Shown here: positions 1-7,519 of the stretch, piece by piece | Position numbering within the stretch: position 1 is the stretch's first letter | How the letters are laid out: each line of letters begins with the position of its first letter | NCBI RefSeq assembly: GCF_000283655.1 | Contig: NC_016586.1 | Location: 201,001 to 265,000, forward strand | Direction: 5' to 3' | DNA length: 64,000 nucleotides | Origin: Azospirillum lipoferum 4B | GTDB taxonomy: Bacteria; Pseudomonadota; Alphaproteobacteria; Azospirillales; Azospirillaceae | Notes under the pieces: generated by a model | Databases searched by the model: none | Seen by the model: only the letters and a program-made list of their open reading frames with translations | Told to the model about the DNA's origin: nothing | Position numbers and translations under genes: made by a program

Positions 1-1
1 C

Positions 2-589
2 AATCTGCTGCGGGCCTCCGAACTGATCGGCCGTTTCAAGCGCGTGGCCGTCGACCAGACGGGCGAGCTGCGCCGCCGGTTCGAGCTCGATGTCGTCTGC
101 GGCGAGGTCGTCGCCATGCTGCGGCCGACCTACAGGCATTCTCCGGTGTCCATCGATCTGAGGCTGCCCGGCGGCGTGGTGATGGACAGCTTTCCGGGTG
201 CTCTCGGCCAAGTGCTGACCAATCTGATGACGAATGCCATGCTTCACGCCTTTGCCGACGCGACGGCGGCGGGGAGCATCACCGTCGGCGCGACGCTGGA
301 GGAGGACGGCCGGCATGTGACCCTGACGGTGGCCGATGACGGGGCGGGCATCCCGGCGGCGGTTCTGCCGCGGATCTTCGATCCGTTCTTTACGACCAAG
401 CTCGGTTCGGGCGGCAGCGGGCTTGGCCTGCACATCGTCTACGCCATCGTCATGCGGGTTCTGGGCGGGGTGGTGGCGGTGGAGAGCCAGATCGGCCAGG
501 GAACCCGCTTTTCCATCGTCCTGCCGCTGGTGGCTCCGCAACAATCCGGGCAGGACGCCGTCGAGGAGCCGGTGATCATGCCCTCCTGA
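2..589 (+). CDS. Sensor histidine kinase, C-terminal part (5' end outside window)
   Basis: The reading frame is open from base 2, so the gene begins upstream of the window. What remains is the end of the dimerisation region and a complete HATPase_c domain. The N box contains LTNLMTNAM, the G1 box is DDGAGIP, the F box is FDPFFTTK and the G2 box is GGSGLGLHIV. The protein ends with a short acidic tail. This layout is typical of PAS- or CHASE-type soluble or membrane kinases of the HisKA class. The phosphoacceptor His and the sensor domain lie outside the window, so the signal is unknown. It may act with the REC protein encoded convergently at 616-2895, but only proximity supports that. Confidence 0.85.
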   Translation, partial: NLLRASELIGRFKRVAVDQTGELRRRFELDVVCGEVVAMLRPTYRHSPVSIDLRLPGGVVMDSFPGALGQVLTNLMTNAMLHAFADATAAGSITVGATLEEDGRHVTLTVADDGAGIPAAVLPRIFDPFFTTKLGSGGSGLGLHIVYAIVMRVLGGVVAVESQIGQGTRFSIVLPLVAPQQSGQDAVEEPVIMPS

Positions 590-615
590 CCGACCTGCCG
601 ATCCCGGTCCTGCGG

Positions 616-2895
616 TCAGGAAACCGCTGCCGGGAGCCGGGCCGGCATGTTGTCCAGGATCCAGCGCTCGAATTGCGGCGCCGGCATCGGCTTGGCATAG
701 AGGTAGCCCTGCGCGGCGTCGCAGCCGAGCGACCGCAGGATTTCCTCCTGCTCGGCCGTCTCGATCCCTTCGGCGAGGACGGTCATTCCCAGCTCATGAC
801 CGACCTTTACGATGGTTGCGGCGATGCTGCGGCTTTCCGGGACAGTGCCGAGATCGGTTACGAAGGAGCGGTCGATCTTGAGAACGGAGGCCGGGAGTTG
901 CTGCAGCCGCGACAGCGACGAGTAGCCGGTGCCGAAATCGTCGATGGCGATGCTGAAACCCATGCCGCGAAGCGTCCGAACCGTCGCAAGGACCTGATCG
1001 TTCTCCATGGCGTGGCTTTCGGTGATCTCCAGTTCGATGTCGCGCGGGTCGGCGTTGCAGGACGAAAGGATGCGCTCGGCGCTGTGGACGAAACTGCCGT
1101 CGCGCAGCTGCCGCACCGAGACGTTGACGGCCATGCGCAGGCGCCCGACGGCACTGTCGCGCCAGTGGACCTGATGCAGGCAGGCCTGCCGCAGGACCCA
1201 TTCGCCCAGGCTGAGGATGTGGCCGGCATCTTCGGCAACCGGGATGAACTGGTCGGGTCTGACCCAGGTCCCTTCCGGCAGCTGCCAGCGCAGCAGAGCC
1301 TCGCTCCCGAAGGGGGTTCCGTCCGACAGGGCGATCTGCGGCTGGTAGACGAGAGAGAATTGACCGTTGGCTTGCGCTTCGGCAAGGCGGCTGACCAGCG
1401 AGAGCCGCCCGTGCAGTTCCTCTTCCATCGCGGGGTCGAAGCGCAGGATGCGGCCACGCCCGCTGCGCTTGGCTCCCTTCAAGGCCATCCCCGCCCGGCG
1501 GACCAGCCGATGGACGTCCGACTCCCGATCGTCGGCCAGCACGTAGCCGCCCGATATCCGGATATCGATGGGGTGTCCGTTGATGGTGAAGGGATCCGCG
1601 AAGCACAGGTCGACAGCGCGCACCAGATCCCGTTCATCGAGCGGCTGTTTCAGCCAGACCAGCACCCCGAACATGTCGCTGGCGATGCGGCTGACCGCGT
1701 GCCGGTCGCTGAACACCGAGCCCAGCCGGTTGGCCACCGCCAGCAGCAGCCTGTCGCCGGTCTCGTGTCCCAGTCCATCGTTCACCGATTGGAAATGGTC
1801 GAGGTCGAGAAGCAGGACCGTCAGCACGCCGGCCGACGGCGACTGGCGCGCGATCCGGCTGCCGATCTCCTCCAGGAACAGGGTGCGGTTGGCCAATCCC
1901 GTCAGCGTGTCGTAATAGGCGAGCGACCGGACGTCGTCGAGGAGCGAGACGTTGTCGAAGCCGAGCGCCACGTTGGAGCAGAAGACTTCCAGCAGGCGCC
2001 GAACGTCCGGCCCGATCTCCCGCCCGGTCGCGACGTAGATGGCCAGATCGTCCCCGGACTGGCCGGGGATATAGAGCACGGTGACGCCGTCCAGATAGAC
2101 GCTCCGCTTTCCTTCCAGCGCCGACGCGATCAGCGTGCGCAGCGGCCCGTCTTCCACATGGCTGAGGGGTGTGCCCGAGAGGTGGCAGAACGGACCGGCC
2201 GCCGCCAGGATGAGCGGTTCCTCGCCATTGCCGAGCCTCGCCGCCGTCGGCGGCGCCACACGGGCGAGAACGAAACCGTTCGCCTCGACATCGAGAAGGC
2301 CGCCGAGTTGCAGCAGGATGCCCTCGCAGAAGGAGCGCAGGGAACTGCGCCGGAACAGCCCCGCCGAGGCGGCGATGATCCGTTCCAAACCCTTGCGGCT
2401 CAACTCCAGCGCCTGGATGTGGCTGTATGCGCGCAACGCCGTGAAAAGCGACGTGAGCAACCGGTTGCGCGTCAGCTCCGACTTCGTCCTGTAATCGTCG
2501 ATGTCGTAGTCGCGGATCACCGCCAGTTCGGGCGCGTAACCCGGCTGGCCGGTGCGGAGCATGATCCGCAAGGTGGTGAGCTTCAGCTCCTCGCGGATGA
2601 TGCGGACCAGCTTCAATCCCGCATCCGGCGTCTCCATCACGACATCGAGAAGGATGACGGCGAAATCGCTGTCCGTCCGCAGGATGGCATGGGCCTCCGC
2701 CGCCGATTTCGCGTGGGTCAGTTCCAGACGCCGACCGAGAATGTCGATATCGTGGAGCGAGTACTTGGTCGAGGCATGCACGATCTCGTCATCGTCGACC
2801 ACCAGGAGGCGCCAGACCCGCCCGGGTGCCGTGCTGCCGATCTGGCCGTCATCCTCGATTATATCGAGTACGTCGTTATCATCGGATGCTTCCAT
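616..2895 (-). CDS. Response regulator: REC - DUF3369-like - degenerate GGDEF - EAL, probable c-di-GMP phosphodiesterase
   Basis: 759 aa from the ATG at 2895; a TTG 30 bases further upstream is also possible. The REC domain is at about residues 28-150, with the phosphoacceptor Asp in ILLDVVME (D84). A DUF3369-like linker follows (about 170-320), then GGDEF (about 330-490) and EAL (about 500-750). The GGDEF signature has become ASDMF (405-409), losing the Gly pair and the catalytic acidic residue, so cyclase activity is unlikely. The EAL side looks intact: EAL at 532-534, NVS, LEITES, DDFGTGYSS, LKID and AEGIET. Expected role: cytoplasmic c-di-GMP hydrolysis switched by phosphorylation, with the GGDEF domain perhaps binding GTP as an allosteric site. 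The partner kinase is unproven. Confidence 0.9.
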   Translation of the reverse strand: MEASDDNDVLDIIEDDGQIGSTAPGRVWRLLVVDDDEIVHASTKYSLHDIDILGRRLELTHAKSAAEAHAILRTDSDFAVILLDVVMETPDAGLKLVRIIREELKLTTLRIMLRTGQPGYAPELAVIRDYDIDDYRTKSELTRNRLLTSLFTALRAYSHIQALELSRKGLERIIAASAGLFRRSSLRSFCEGILLQLGGLLDVEANGFVLARVAPPTAARLGNGEEPLILAAAGPFCHLSGTPLSHVEDGPLRTLIASALEGKRSVYLDGVTVLYIPGQSGDDLAIYVATGREIGPDVRRLLEVFCSNVALGFDNVSLLDDVRSLAYYDTLTGLANRTLFLEEIGSRIARQSPSAGVLTVLLLDLDHFQSVNDGLGHETGDRLLLAVANRLGSVFSDRHAVSRIASDMFGVLVWLKQPLDERDLVRAVDLCFADPFTINGHPIDIRISGGYVLADDRESDVHRLVRRAGMALKGAKRSGRGRILRFDPAMEEELHGRLSLVSRLAEAQANGQFSLVYQPQIALSDGTPFGSEALLRWQLPEGTWVRPDQFIPVAEDAGHILSLGEWVLRQACLHQVHWRDSAVGRLRMAVNVSVRQLRDGSFVHSAERILSSCNADPRDIELEITESHAMENDQVLATVRTLRGMGFSIAIDDFGTGYSSLSRLQQLPASVLKIDRSFVTDLGTVPESRSIAATIVKVGHELGMTVLAEGIETAEQEEILRSLGCDAAQGYLYAKPMPAPQFERWILDNMPARLPAAVS

Positions 2896-3309
2896 TGATG
2901 ACCGCCCGGATCCCACCTGTTCCAACGGTGCCAGATTATTGCCTGGAACGGCGTGCGATCATGACGGTTGCGTGAAGATCATGTGACGGTCATCGAGTCG
3001 GATCGTCAAATCGCCAGTGCTCGGGGCCGCGGGGCAATCCGCTCCCCCGGCCGGGCGGGAAGTCCTGCGGATCGGCGGTGCAGGCGGCGGCCGACAGGCG
3101 ATAAATCGCACGCTGTGGACTTGAATGATGGTGGAAGCAAGTCCAGCTGAGATCCTGTGCTCGCGCCGAGGGGCGTCATCGCGTTTCGGGACTTCGACGG
3201 CTTCACCGACTTGGAATAAGGACCTGGCGCTTCCCATGACCGACCTGCATCGACCGCTCACCGTCGGCCAGCGCCCTGCAAGCATCGGGACGATGCGGGC
3301 GCAGACGCC
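2896..3309. other. Intergenic region with a small inverted repeat
   Basis: This 414-base gap separates the leftward REC-EAL gene from the rightward DedA gene and should hold both promoters. The only structure seen is a dyad with 8-base arms, TGGACTTG at 3116-3123 and CAAGTCCA at 3138-3145, separated by 14 bases. No convincing -35/-10 pair or small gene was found. Confidence 0.4.
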
Positions 3310-3960
3310 GTGCTGACGGGATTGCCGGATTTCGCAGCCCAGGGGGCCGCTCTCGCCGCCTTCATCGAAGCGCATGCGGACTGGGCGGAAGTCATCATCT
3401 TCCTGATGGCGTTTGCGGAGGGGCTGACGCTCGTCGGGCTTCTCGTTCCCGGCGTTGTCATGCTGATCGCGGCCGGTGCACTCGTGGGCGCGGGCGTTCT
3501 CGATTTCTGGTCGGTCTATCTGGCCATCGCGGGCGGCGCCATCCTGGGTGACGCCACCTCCTACTGGCTGGGTCGCCGCTATGGCGAGCGCATGTTCCGG
3601 ATATGGCCGCTGAGCAGGCAGCCCGACCTGCGCCGCCGCGGCGAAGCCTTCTTCCTGCGTCATGGAAGCAAGAGCGTGTTCCTGGCGCGCTTCATCGGCC
3701 CGCTGCGCGCGGTGGTGCCGACGACGGCCGGCATGATGGCGATGCCCCATCGGAAGTTTCAGACCTTCAACGTCCTGTCGGCCGTGATCTGGGCGCCGCT
3801 GCTGATGTCGCCGGGCCATCTTGCCTGGACCGGCTACGATTTGAGCGGAATGGGTGGCCGCGCCGCACCGGCGGTCGACGCCAATGCGGGGCAGGGCGCG
3901 GCAAGATCCTGCGCGCCCGCTCCACCCGTTGCCGGGCTGCCGGAAAGAACGGGGTGCTGA
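3310..3960 (+). CDS. DedA-family (SNARE-associated) inner-membrane protein
   Basis: 216 aa from a GTG start. The core matches the DedA/VTT family: FAEGLTLVGLLVPGVVMLIAAG, then GDATSYWLGRRYG, then LARFIGPLRAVVPTTAGMM, the re-entrant loop and Arg-containing motif of the family. Members are polytopic inner-membrane proteins involved in lipid flipping, proton-motive-force homeostasis and envelope stress. The last 40 or so residues are Ala/Gly/Pro-rich and lack the final hydrophobic helices that many DedA proteins carry, so the C-terminus may be shortened or altered by drift. No Shine-Dalgarno of note precedes the GTG. A hairpin overlaps the stop codon. Confidence 0.8.
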   Translation: MLTGLPDFAAQGAALAAFIEAHADWAEVIIFLMAFAEGLTLVGLLVPGVVMLIAAGALVGAGVLDFWSVYLAIAGGAILGDATSYWLGRRYGERMFRIWPLSRQPDLRRRGEAFFLRHGSKSVFLARFIGPLRAVVPTTAGMMAMPHRKFQTFNVLSAVIWAPLLMSPGHLAWTGYDLSGMGGRAAPAVDANAGQGAARSCAPAPPVAGLPERTGC

Positions 3961-3969
3961 CCCCCGTTC
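3947..3969. terminator. Hairpin at the end of the DedA gene
   Basis: Perfect 8-base stem GAACGGGG / CCCCGTTC with a 7-base loop spanning the stop codon. There is no T tract, so it may work as a bidirectional structure between the DedA gene and the truncated gene that faces it. Confidence 0.5.
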
Positions 3970-4030
3970 CCGGCCTGACGACCGTGTCCGTCCGGTTCGC
4001 TCCGCCGGAGTTCGCCCTGCGCCCGCCTTC

Positions 4031-4166
4031 CTATGCCCGCTTGTAGGTCATCAGGAAGGCCACGGTGCAGAGAAGGGGGAGTCCGGCGTCGCGCATGTCG
4101 AAATTGAGGTGGAGCATGGCGGCATAGAGAACGATGCCGATGGTGGCGATGGCCGGCAACAGGGTG
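4031..4166 (-). pseudogene. 3' remnant of a membrane-protein gene cut by the ISAs1-family element
   Basis: Reading leftward from the IS boundary, an open frame of 44 codons runs to a TAG at 4031-4033. The peptide has two hydrophobic stretches (LLPAIATIGIVLYAAML and GLPLLCTVAFLMTY) and a basic end (YKRA), the look of the last two helices of a transporter such as an amino-acid permease. No start codon or N-terminal half is found on the far side of the IS, where an unrelated reductase gene lies. So the 5' part was lost, or was removed together with one flank of the IS. The family cannot be fixed from 44 residues. Confidence 0.6.
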
Positions 4167-4188
4167 CAGGGCCACGGGGTCAGGTTAA
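4167..4188 (+). repeat. Left terminal inverted repeat of the IS
   Basis: Pairs with 5412-5433, 18 of 22 positions identical. Mismatches are at positions 7, 11, 13 and 14 of the repeat. Confidence 0.8.
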
Positions 4189-4230
4189 CGATTGACGATG
4201 AGGATTCCCTGTTGGTGGGGAGTGTGATTC

Positions 4231-5415
4231 ATGGAGGGCCTACCCGACGAGAGGGAGGCTCGGATGTCCGAGGAGTTCGACGAGACGTTCCAGCGGTCGC
4301 GCCTGCGCAGCCTGCTTGACCATTTTTCCGTCCTTAAGTACCCGCGCGAGGCTCCGGAAGTCCGGTACCCGCTGCGGGAGGTGCTGTTTCTGGTGGTGGC
4401 CGCGACCATAGCGGACTGTGAGGACTACGATGAGATCGCCCTTTGGGGGCGTAATCATCTGGAGTTCCTGCGGCGCTTTTCGGAGTTCCACTTCGGCACG
4501 CCGTGTGCGGACTGGCTTCGGGTGGTGATGAACCGGATTGGGCCGGACCTGTTCCAGGCCTGCTTTACCGATTGGGCGTTGGCGTTGCGCCCGGACGCGC
4601 CGAAGCTGATCGCCATCGACGGCAAGACCTCGCGGCGCAGCCATGACCGGGCCGCCGGGCGCAAGGCGCTGCATCTGGTGTCTGCCTGGGCCACCACCGA
4701 ACGCCTGGTGCTGGCCCAGGAAGCCGTGGACGAGAAGGAGAACGAGTGCGCGGTGATCCCCGAGATCCTGGAGCGCCTGGATCTGAACGGCGCGGTGGTC
4801 ACCATCGACGCCATCGCCTGCAATCCCGCCATCGCCACAGCCATCACCGAGCGCAAGGGCGACTATCTGCTGGCGGTAAAGGCCAATCAACCAACCCTGT
4901 TCGCCGAGATCGGCCGTTACTTCGATGATCCCGAGGCCCGGATCGCCGAGCACACCGCTGTCGACAAAGGCCATGGCCGGATCGAGAGCCGCCGCTATGC
5001 CGTCAGCCAGGAGGTCGACTGGCTGTCGGGCGACCGGCGCTATCCCGACGAACCCCGCTTCCCTCACCTCAAGACCATCGCCCTGGTCGAGAGCGTCGTC
5101 GAAAAGGCCGGCAGCGTAAGCACCATGCGGCGCCTCTTCCTCAGTTCGGCCGCGCTCACCTCCCACCGCCTCGAACAAGCTGTGCGCGGGCACTGGGGCA
5201 TCGAAAACTGCCTGCACTGGGTCCTCGACGTCACCTTCCGCGAAGATCACCGCCTGCGAAAAGGACACGGCGCCCGGAACATGGCCGTCGTCCGCCACTT
5301 CGCCATCAATGCCGTCCGCGTGGGAAAGGGAAAACACTCCATCAAATCAACCAGAAAGCTCGCAGGCTGGGACCCAAACGTCCTGGCAAACCTGCTTACA
5401 CCTTCATCGCATTAA
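4231..5415 (+). CDS. ISAs1-family transposase
   Basis: 394 aa, the normal size for the family. An N-terminal DDE-associated domain (DHFSVLKYPREAPEVRYPL) is followed by the DDE nuclease core: AIDGKTSRRSHD with the first Asp, VVTIDAIACN with the second, DYLLAVKANQPTL, and HWGIENCLHWVLDVTF with the Glu. No frameshift or stop is seen, so it is probably active. The ATG at 4231 has a strong Shine-Dalgarno (GGGGAG) 7-8 bases upstream; an in-frame ATG at 4264, also preceded by GGGAGG, is an alternative. Confidence 0.93.
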   Translation: MEGLPDEREARMSEEFDETFQRSRLRSLLDHFSVLKYPREAPEVRYPLREVLFLVVAATIADCEDYDEIALWGRNHLEFLRRFSEFHFGTPCADWLRVVMNRIGPDLFQACFTDWALALRPDAPKLIAIDGKTSRRSHDRAAGRKALHLVSAWATTERLVLAQEAVDEKENECAVIPEILERLDLNGAVVTIDAIACNPAIATAITERKGDYLLAVKANQPTLFAEIGRYFDDPEARIAEHTAVDKGHGRIESRRYAVSQEVDWLSGDRRYPDEPRFPHLKTIALVESVVEKAGSVSTMRRLFLSSAALTSHRLEQAVRGHWGIENCLHWVLDVTFREDHRLRKGHGARNMAVVRHFAINAVRVGKGKHSIKSTRKLAGWDPNVLANLLTPSSH

Positions 5416-5433
5416 CCTGGACTCGTTGCCCTG
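5412..5433 (-). repeat. Right terminal inverted repeat of the IS
   Basis: Inverted partner of 4167-4188. It overlaps the TAA stop of the transposase. Confidence 0.8.
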
Positions 5434-5512
5434 ATGCCGCTATGCAACCCTGGTTGGGGGGCTGCAGCCGCGGCCCAGCGGGATCTGGAGACAGTCGATA
5501 CCGGCCCTGCGC

Positions 5513-6157
5513 TTATATTCGGATGAAGTTTTGCGCCGACAATGGACCGAAGGGCAGGGATGCCAGCGGGCCGCCGACGTCAAGCGCGCCAAGGTCAACC
5601 GGGGCGAAACCCATATCCTTGATGATCTTGCGGATTTCGGCCTTTGCAGCGGCGTCATCACCTGAATAGAACAGCACGCGCTTGCCGCTCGCCACCTCCG
5701 GCTCCTTCAGAACGTTGACATCAAGGTGGTTGAACGCCTTGACGACCCGAGCGCCCGGAACAAACTGGTGGAATATTTCGCTGGAATGTTTGCCATTCAG
5801 ATCGACCGCCTTGATGCCATAGGCTGCAAGCGGATTGCTCGGATCTGTGGCGTCGGGTGAATTGGGATCGATGAACTCTACCGGGTTGGTGCCATCAATG
5901 ACGATGCGGCCATTCCACGCCGGCAAGTTGGTGAACACCTTCTCCACATCAACCCAGCGCACGGCGGCGAAAACGATGTCGGCGCTTGCTGCCTCCTCAA
6001 CCGTTCCCGCTTTGATCGAGGGGCCCAGTTCTTCAACCAGCGAGGCCAAGGATTGCGGACCGCGACTGTTTGAGATTGTTGCAGAAATGCCCTTTTTAGC
6101 AAGAGCGCGTGCAACGTTGGAGCCAAGGGCGCCAGAACCGATGATACCAATACTCAT
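5513..6157 (-). CDS. NADPH-dependent F420-reductase-like NAD(P)-binding protein
   Basis: 214 aa from the ATG at 6157, which is preceded by AAAGGA; the longer frame would start inside a palindrome and is less likely. The N-terminus is a Rossmann fold, MSIGIIGSGALGSNVARAL, with the GxGxxG motif and NSRG at the end of the second strand, as in NADP-binding reductases. VIDGTNP and KAFNHL motifs fit the F420:NADP oxidoreductase / YqcK-like superfamily. Such stand-alone proteins are often dinucleotide-dependent reductases of unknown substrate, and F420 use is not implied. It lies just downstream of an Rrf2 regulator on the same strand, which probably controls it. Both genes look less GC-biased than the rest of the window and sit beside an IS, suggesting acquisition by transfer. 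Confidence 0.75.
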   Translation of the reverse strand: MSIGIIGSGALGSNVARALAKKGISATISNSRGPQSLASLVEELGPSIKAGTVEEAASADIVFAAVRWVDVEKVFTNLPAWNGRIVIDGTNPVEFIDPNSPDATDPSNPLAAYGIKAVDLNGKHSSEIFHQFVPGARVVKAFNHLDVNVLKEPEVASGKRVLFYSGDDAAAKAEIRKIIKDMGFAPVDLGALDVGGPLASLPFGPLSAQNFIRI

Positions 6158-6231
6158 AGCTTTGTCCTTTAGAAGCAGGGGCTTGAGGAGATGAAAACCG
6201 TCAGCGCCCCGAAGGCTGATCAGTGTTTCGG

Positions 6232-6266
6232 CAGTCATTTCGGCGCCCTGGGCGCCGAAATGACTG
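6232..6266. repeat. Perfect 16-bp inverted repeat between the Rrf2 and reductase genes
   Basis: Arm CAGTCATTTCGGCGCC and its exact complement are separated by only 3 bases. It lies 75 bases upstream of the reductase start and 39 bases past the regulator stop. There is no T tract on the minus strand, so it could be an operator, a transcript-processing hairpin or an attenuator rather than a simple terminator. Confidence 0.75.
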
Positions 6267-6304
6267 TGTGTTGTTGACGTAACGACATTTATTGGCGTGC
6301 CAGA

Positions 6305-6751
6305 TCACCAGACGAGTGGAATGGAAAACCTGCCAATCGCCGCCACATCGGCAGCGATATCTGCAATGGTTGCCTTTGCGAGTTCATCTTCGAGTGCTGT
6401 GCGTGCACGCAACAAGGTTGGCTTTAGAGCCGCAAGAATGTTGCCGCCAACGGCACAGTTCTCACAGGGTGGGGTCCGATGCAGCGAAAACAATTCGGTA
6501 TCTTCAACGGCTCGATAGACATCGAGCAACCGTATCTCGTTGGCCGGCTTTGCCAGCAAAGAACCCCCTCCAGCTCCAAGCTGCGACCGTGTCAATCCCG
6601 CATCATTCAAACGGGATAAAAGTCCCCGCACAACGACCGCACCTGTGTTTGCCGAATAAGCCAGATCCTCAGAACGCATTGGCTTGCCATCCGTTACCGC
6701 AAGACAGGTCAAGATGTGAACGGCAACAACAAAGCGGGTACTGGTTGGCAT
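6305..6751 (-). CDS. Rrf2-family transcriptional regulator
   Basis: 148 aa from the ATG at 6751; an in-frame start 13 codons upstream overlaps the promoter and is less likely. The sequence STRFVVAVHILTCLAV, SEDLAYSANTGAVVVRGLLSRL, GLTRSQLGAGGGSLLAKP is the winged helix-turn-helix of the Rrf2 family. The sensor region keeps only two closely spaced Cys (PPCENCAVGGN) instead of the three-Cys cluster of IscR. It may therefore sense redox or thiol stress, or hold a different ligand, as YwnA/CymR-like members do. The reductase gene follows on the same strand after 147 bases and is the obvious target. Confidence 0.85.
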   Translation of the reverse strand: MPTSTRFVVAVHILTCLAVTDGKPMRSEDLAYSANTGAVVVRGLLSRLNDAGLTRSQLGAGGGSLLAKPANEIRLLDVYRAVEDTELFSLHRTPPCENCAVGGNILAALKPTLLRARTALEDELAKATIADIAADVAAIGRFSIPLVW

Positions 6752-6776
6752 GGCGCTATCCGTCTGTGTGTCGATA

Positions 6777-6805
6777 CCATTATTACACACTCATGGGGCT
6801 GTCAA
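6777..6805 (-). promoter_or_regulatory. Candidate promoter and autoregulatory site of the Rrf2 gene
   Basis: On the minus strand TTGACA (6800-6805) is followed after 17 bases by TAATGG (6777-6782); TAATAA at 6780-6785 is an alternative -10. A TGTGT...ACACA dyad spans the -10 region, where an Rrf2 dimer could bind. Confidence 0.5.
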
Positions 6806-7249
6806 CAGGTCATTTGCCTGGAACCTCGTTTGAACATCGCTTCAATCGCTGGATCTTACACCATCTCGCCCGACAGCCAGAGGGAGCGGTTGTTTTGGCG
6901 TAAGTCCTAACCGTAAACGAATGCATTCCACCCTGGGCAACCTTTCCAATGGCATTCGAGGAGACGTGGCGCCGCCAGCGTAGCGCGTGGGCGGTATAAC
7001 CCTCCGGCTATGGGAGGCGTTGCACGGGGCCAAGGTCATCGGCGTCTTGTCTGGGCGTGCGCTCCAGCGATACGTCCGTCATGGCGAATCTGCGAACGGT
7101 CATCTGCGTCTCCTTGAAGAGAGGGCCGATCCACCCAAGCCGATATCGGATTTGCTGCGGCACAGGGTGGCAGCGGCACAAAAGGGCGGAGAGCGAAAAT
7201 CATCAATGCGCCGTCCTTTCCGCCCTCCGCAAAGCCGACATCCCCGCCG
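6806..7249. other. Intergenic region, no recognised gene
   Basis: Apart from the 31-codon frame listed separately, this stretch holds only weak structure. A dyad CGAATGC...GCATTCG lies near 6919-6959, and a CCTCC/GGGAGG hairpin near 7000-7020. No transposase or regulator remnant could be named. Confidence 0.35.
7008..7103 (-). CDS. Possible small protein (31 aa)
   Basis: The ATG at 7103 has an unusually good Shine-Dalgarno on the minus strand (CAAGGAGACGCAG then ATG). The frame runs 31 codons to a TAG, and a CCTCCC...GGGAGG-type hairpin lies at the stop. The peptide begins MTVRRFAMTDVSLERT and is polar and charged, with no signal peptide or membrane segment. It could be a real small protein, or the truncated start of a larger gene broken nearby. 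It diverges from the TPP-riboswitch operon. Confidence 0.3.
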   Translation of the reverse strand: MTVRRFAMTDVSLERTPRQDADDLGPVQRLP

Positions 7250-7279
7250 TTGACAGACGGCGCGATGGTCTTCTAGGCT
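7250..7279 (+). promoter_or_regulatory. Promoter of the TPP-riboswitch operon
   Basis: TTGACA at 7250-7255, an 18-base spacer and TAGGCT at 7274-7279. The predicted start near 7285 coincides with the 5' edge of the riboswitch aptamer. Confidence 0.65.
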
Positions 7280-7281
7280 CC

Positions 7282-7405
7282 GTCCCGTTCCCAGGGGAGC
7301 CTCGTTCAGGAGGCTGAGACACCCGCCGGCCCGGTCCTTCGCGTCCAGGCGACGCGGCAACCCTTCGAACCTGATCCGGGTCATGCCGGCGTAGGGATGC
7401 GGGAC
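7282..7405 (+). ncRNA. TPP riboswitch (THI element)
   Basis: The conserved aptamer landmarks are present in order. GGGGAGCC is at 7294-7301 and CTGAGA at 7314-7319. The 3' block, around 7364-7397, contains CCCTTCGAACCTGAT and GCGTAGGGA. The outer P1 helix can pair GTCCCG (7282-7287) with CGGGAC (7400-7405). TPP binding normally represses expression. In Gram-negative bacteria this is usually done by hiding the ribosome site, and here CCCCC at 7440-7444 could pair with the GGGG run just before the LuxE-like start. Other architectures in the 115-base platform are possible. Confidence 0.92.
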
Positions 7406-7519
7406 GAGAAGGCCTTTGCGGCCGACGCGCAGATCCATACCCCCACAGGCTTGTCCCGGATTCGTTTGTTGCTCCATCGGTCGGTGCCGCATGGAGAAAT
7501 CGGGGCGGGGAGTGCGGCG

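Larger units (their letters stand above)
4167..5433. mobile_element. ISAs1-family insertion sequence, complete
   Basis: A 1267-bp element bounded by imperfect 22-bp inverted repeats at 4167-4188 and 5412-5433. Both begin CAGGGC when read inward and both end CAGGTTAA; 18 of 22 positions agree. One intact transposase gene fills the inside, and its stop codon overlaps the right repeat. The flanks (CAACAGGGTG on the left, ATGCCGCTAT on the right) show no target-site duplication, although this family normally leaves one of about 8-10 bp. That suggests recombination or deletion after insertion. Confidence 0.85.

Noticed and set aside
673-2898. Long open frame (741 codons) on the plus strand opposite the REC-GGDEF-EAL gene
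   Set aside because: Arg/Ala/Gln-rich composition with no domains; a GC-driven antisense shadow. Similar long shadows lie opposite tctC/tctA (26283-28970), the fused kinase (19802-21787) and uxuB (53987-56761).
5440-5661. Continuation of the truncated membrane protein on the right side of the IS
   Set aside because: The frame there is a shadow of the reductase gene and has no membrane segments.
7397-7519. Longer start for the LuxE-like gene at the ATG at 7397
   Set aside because: The ATG is part of the conserved 3' strand of the TPP aptamer, and LuxE proteins do not carry the extra 41 residues. The GTG at 7520 has a Shine-Dalgarno and gives the family length.
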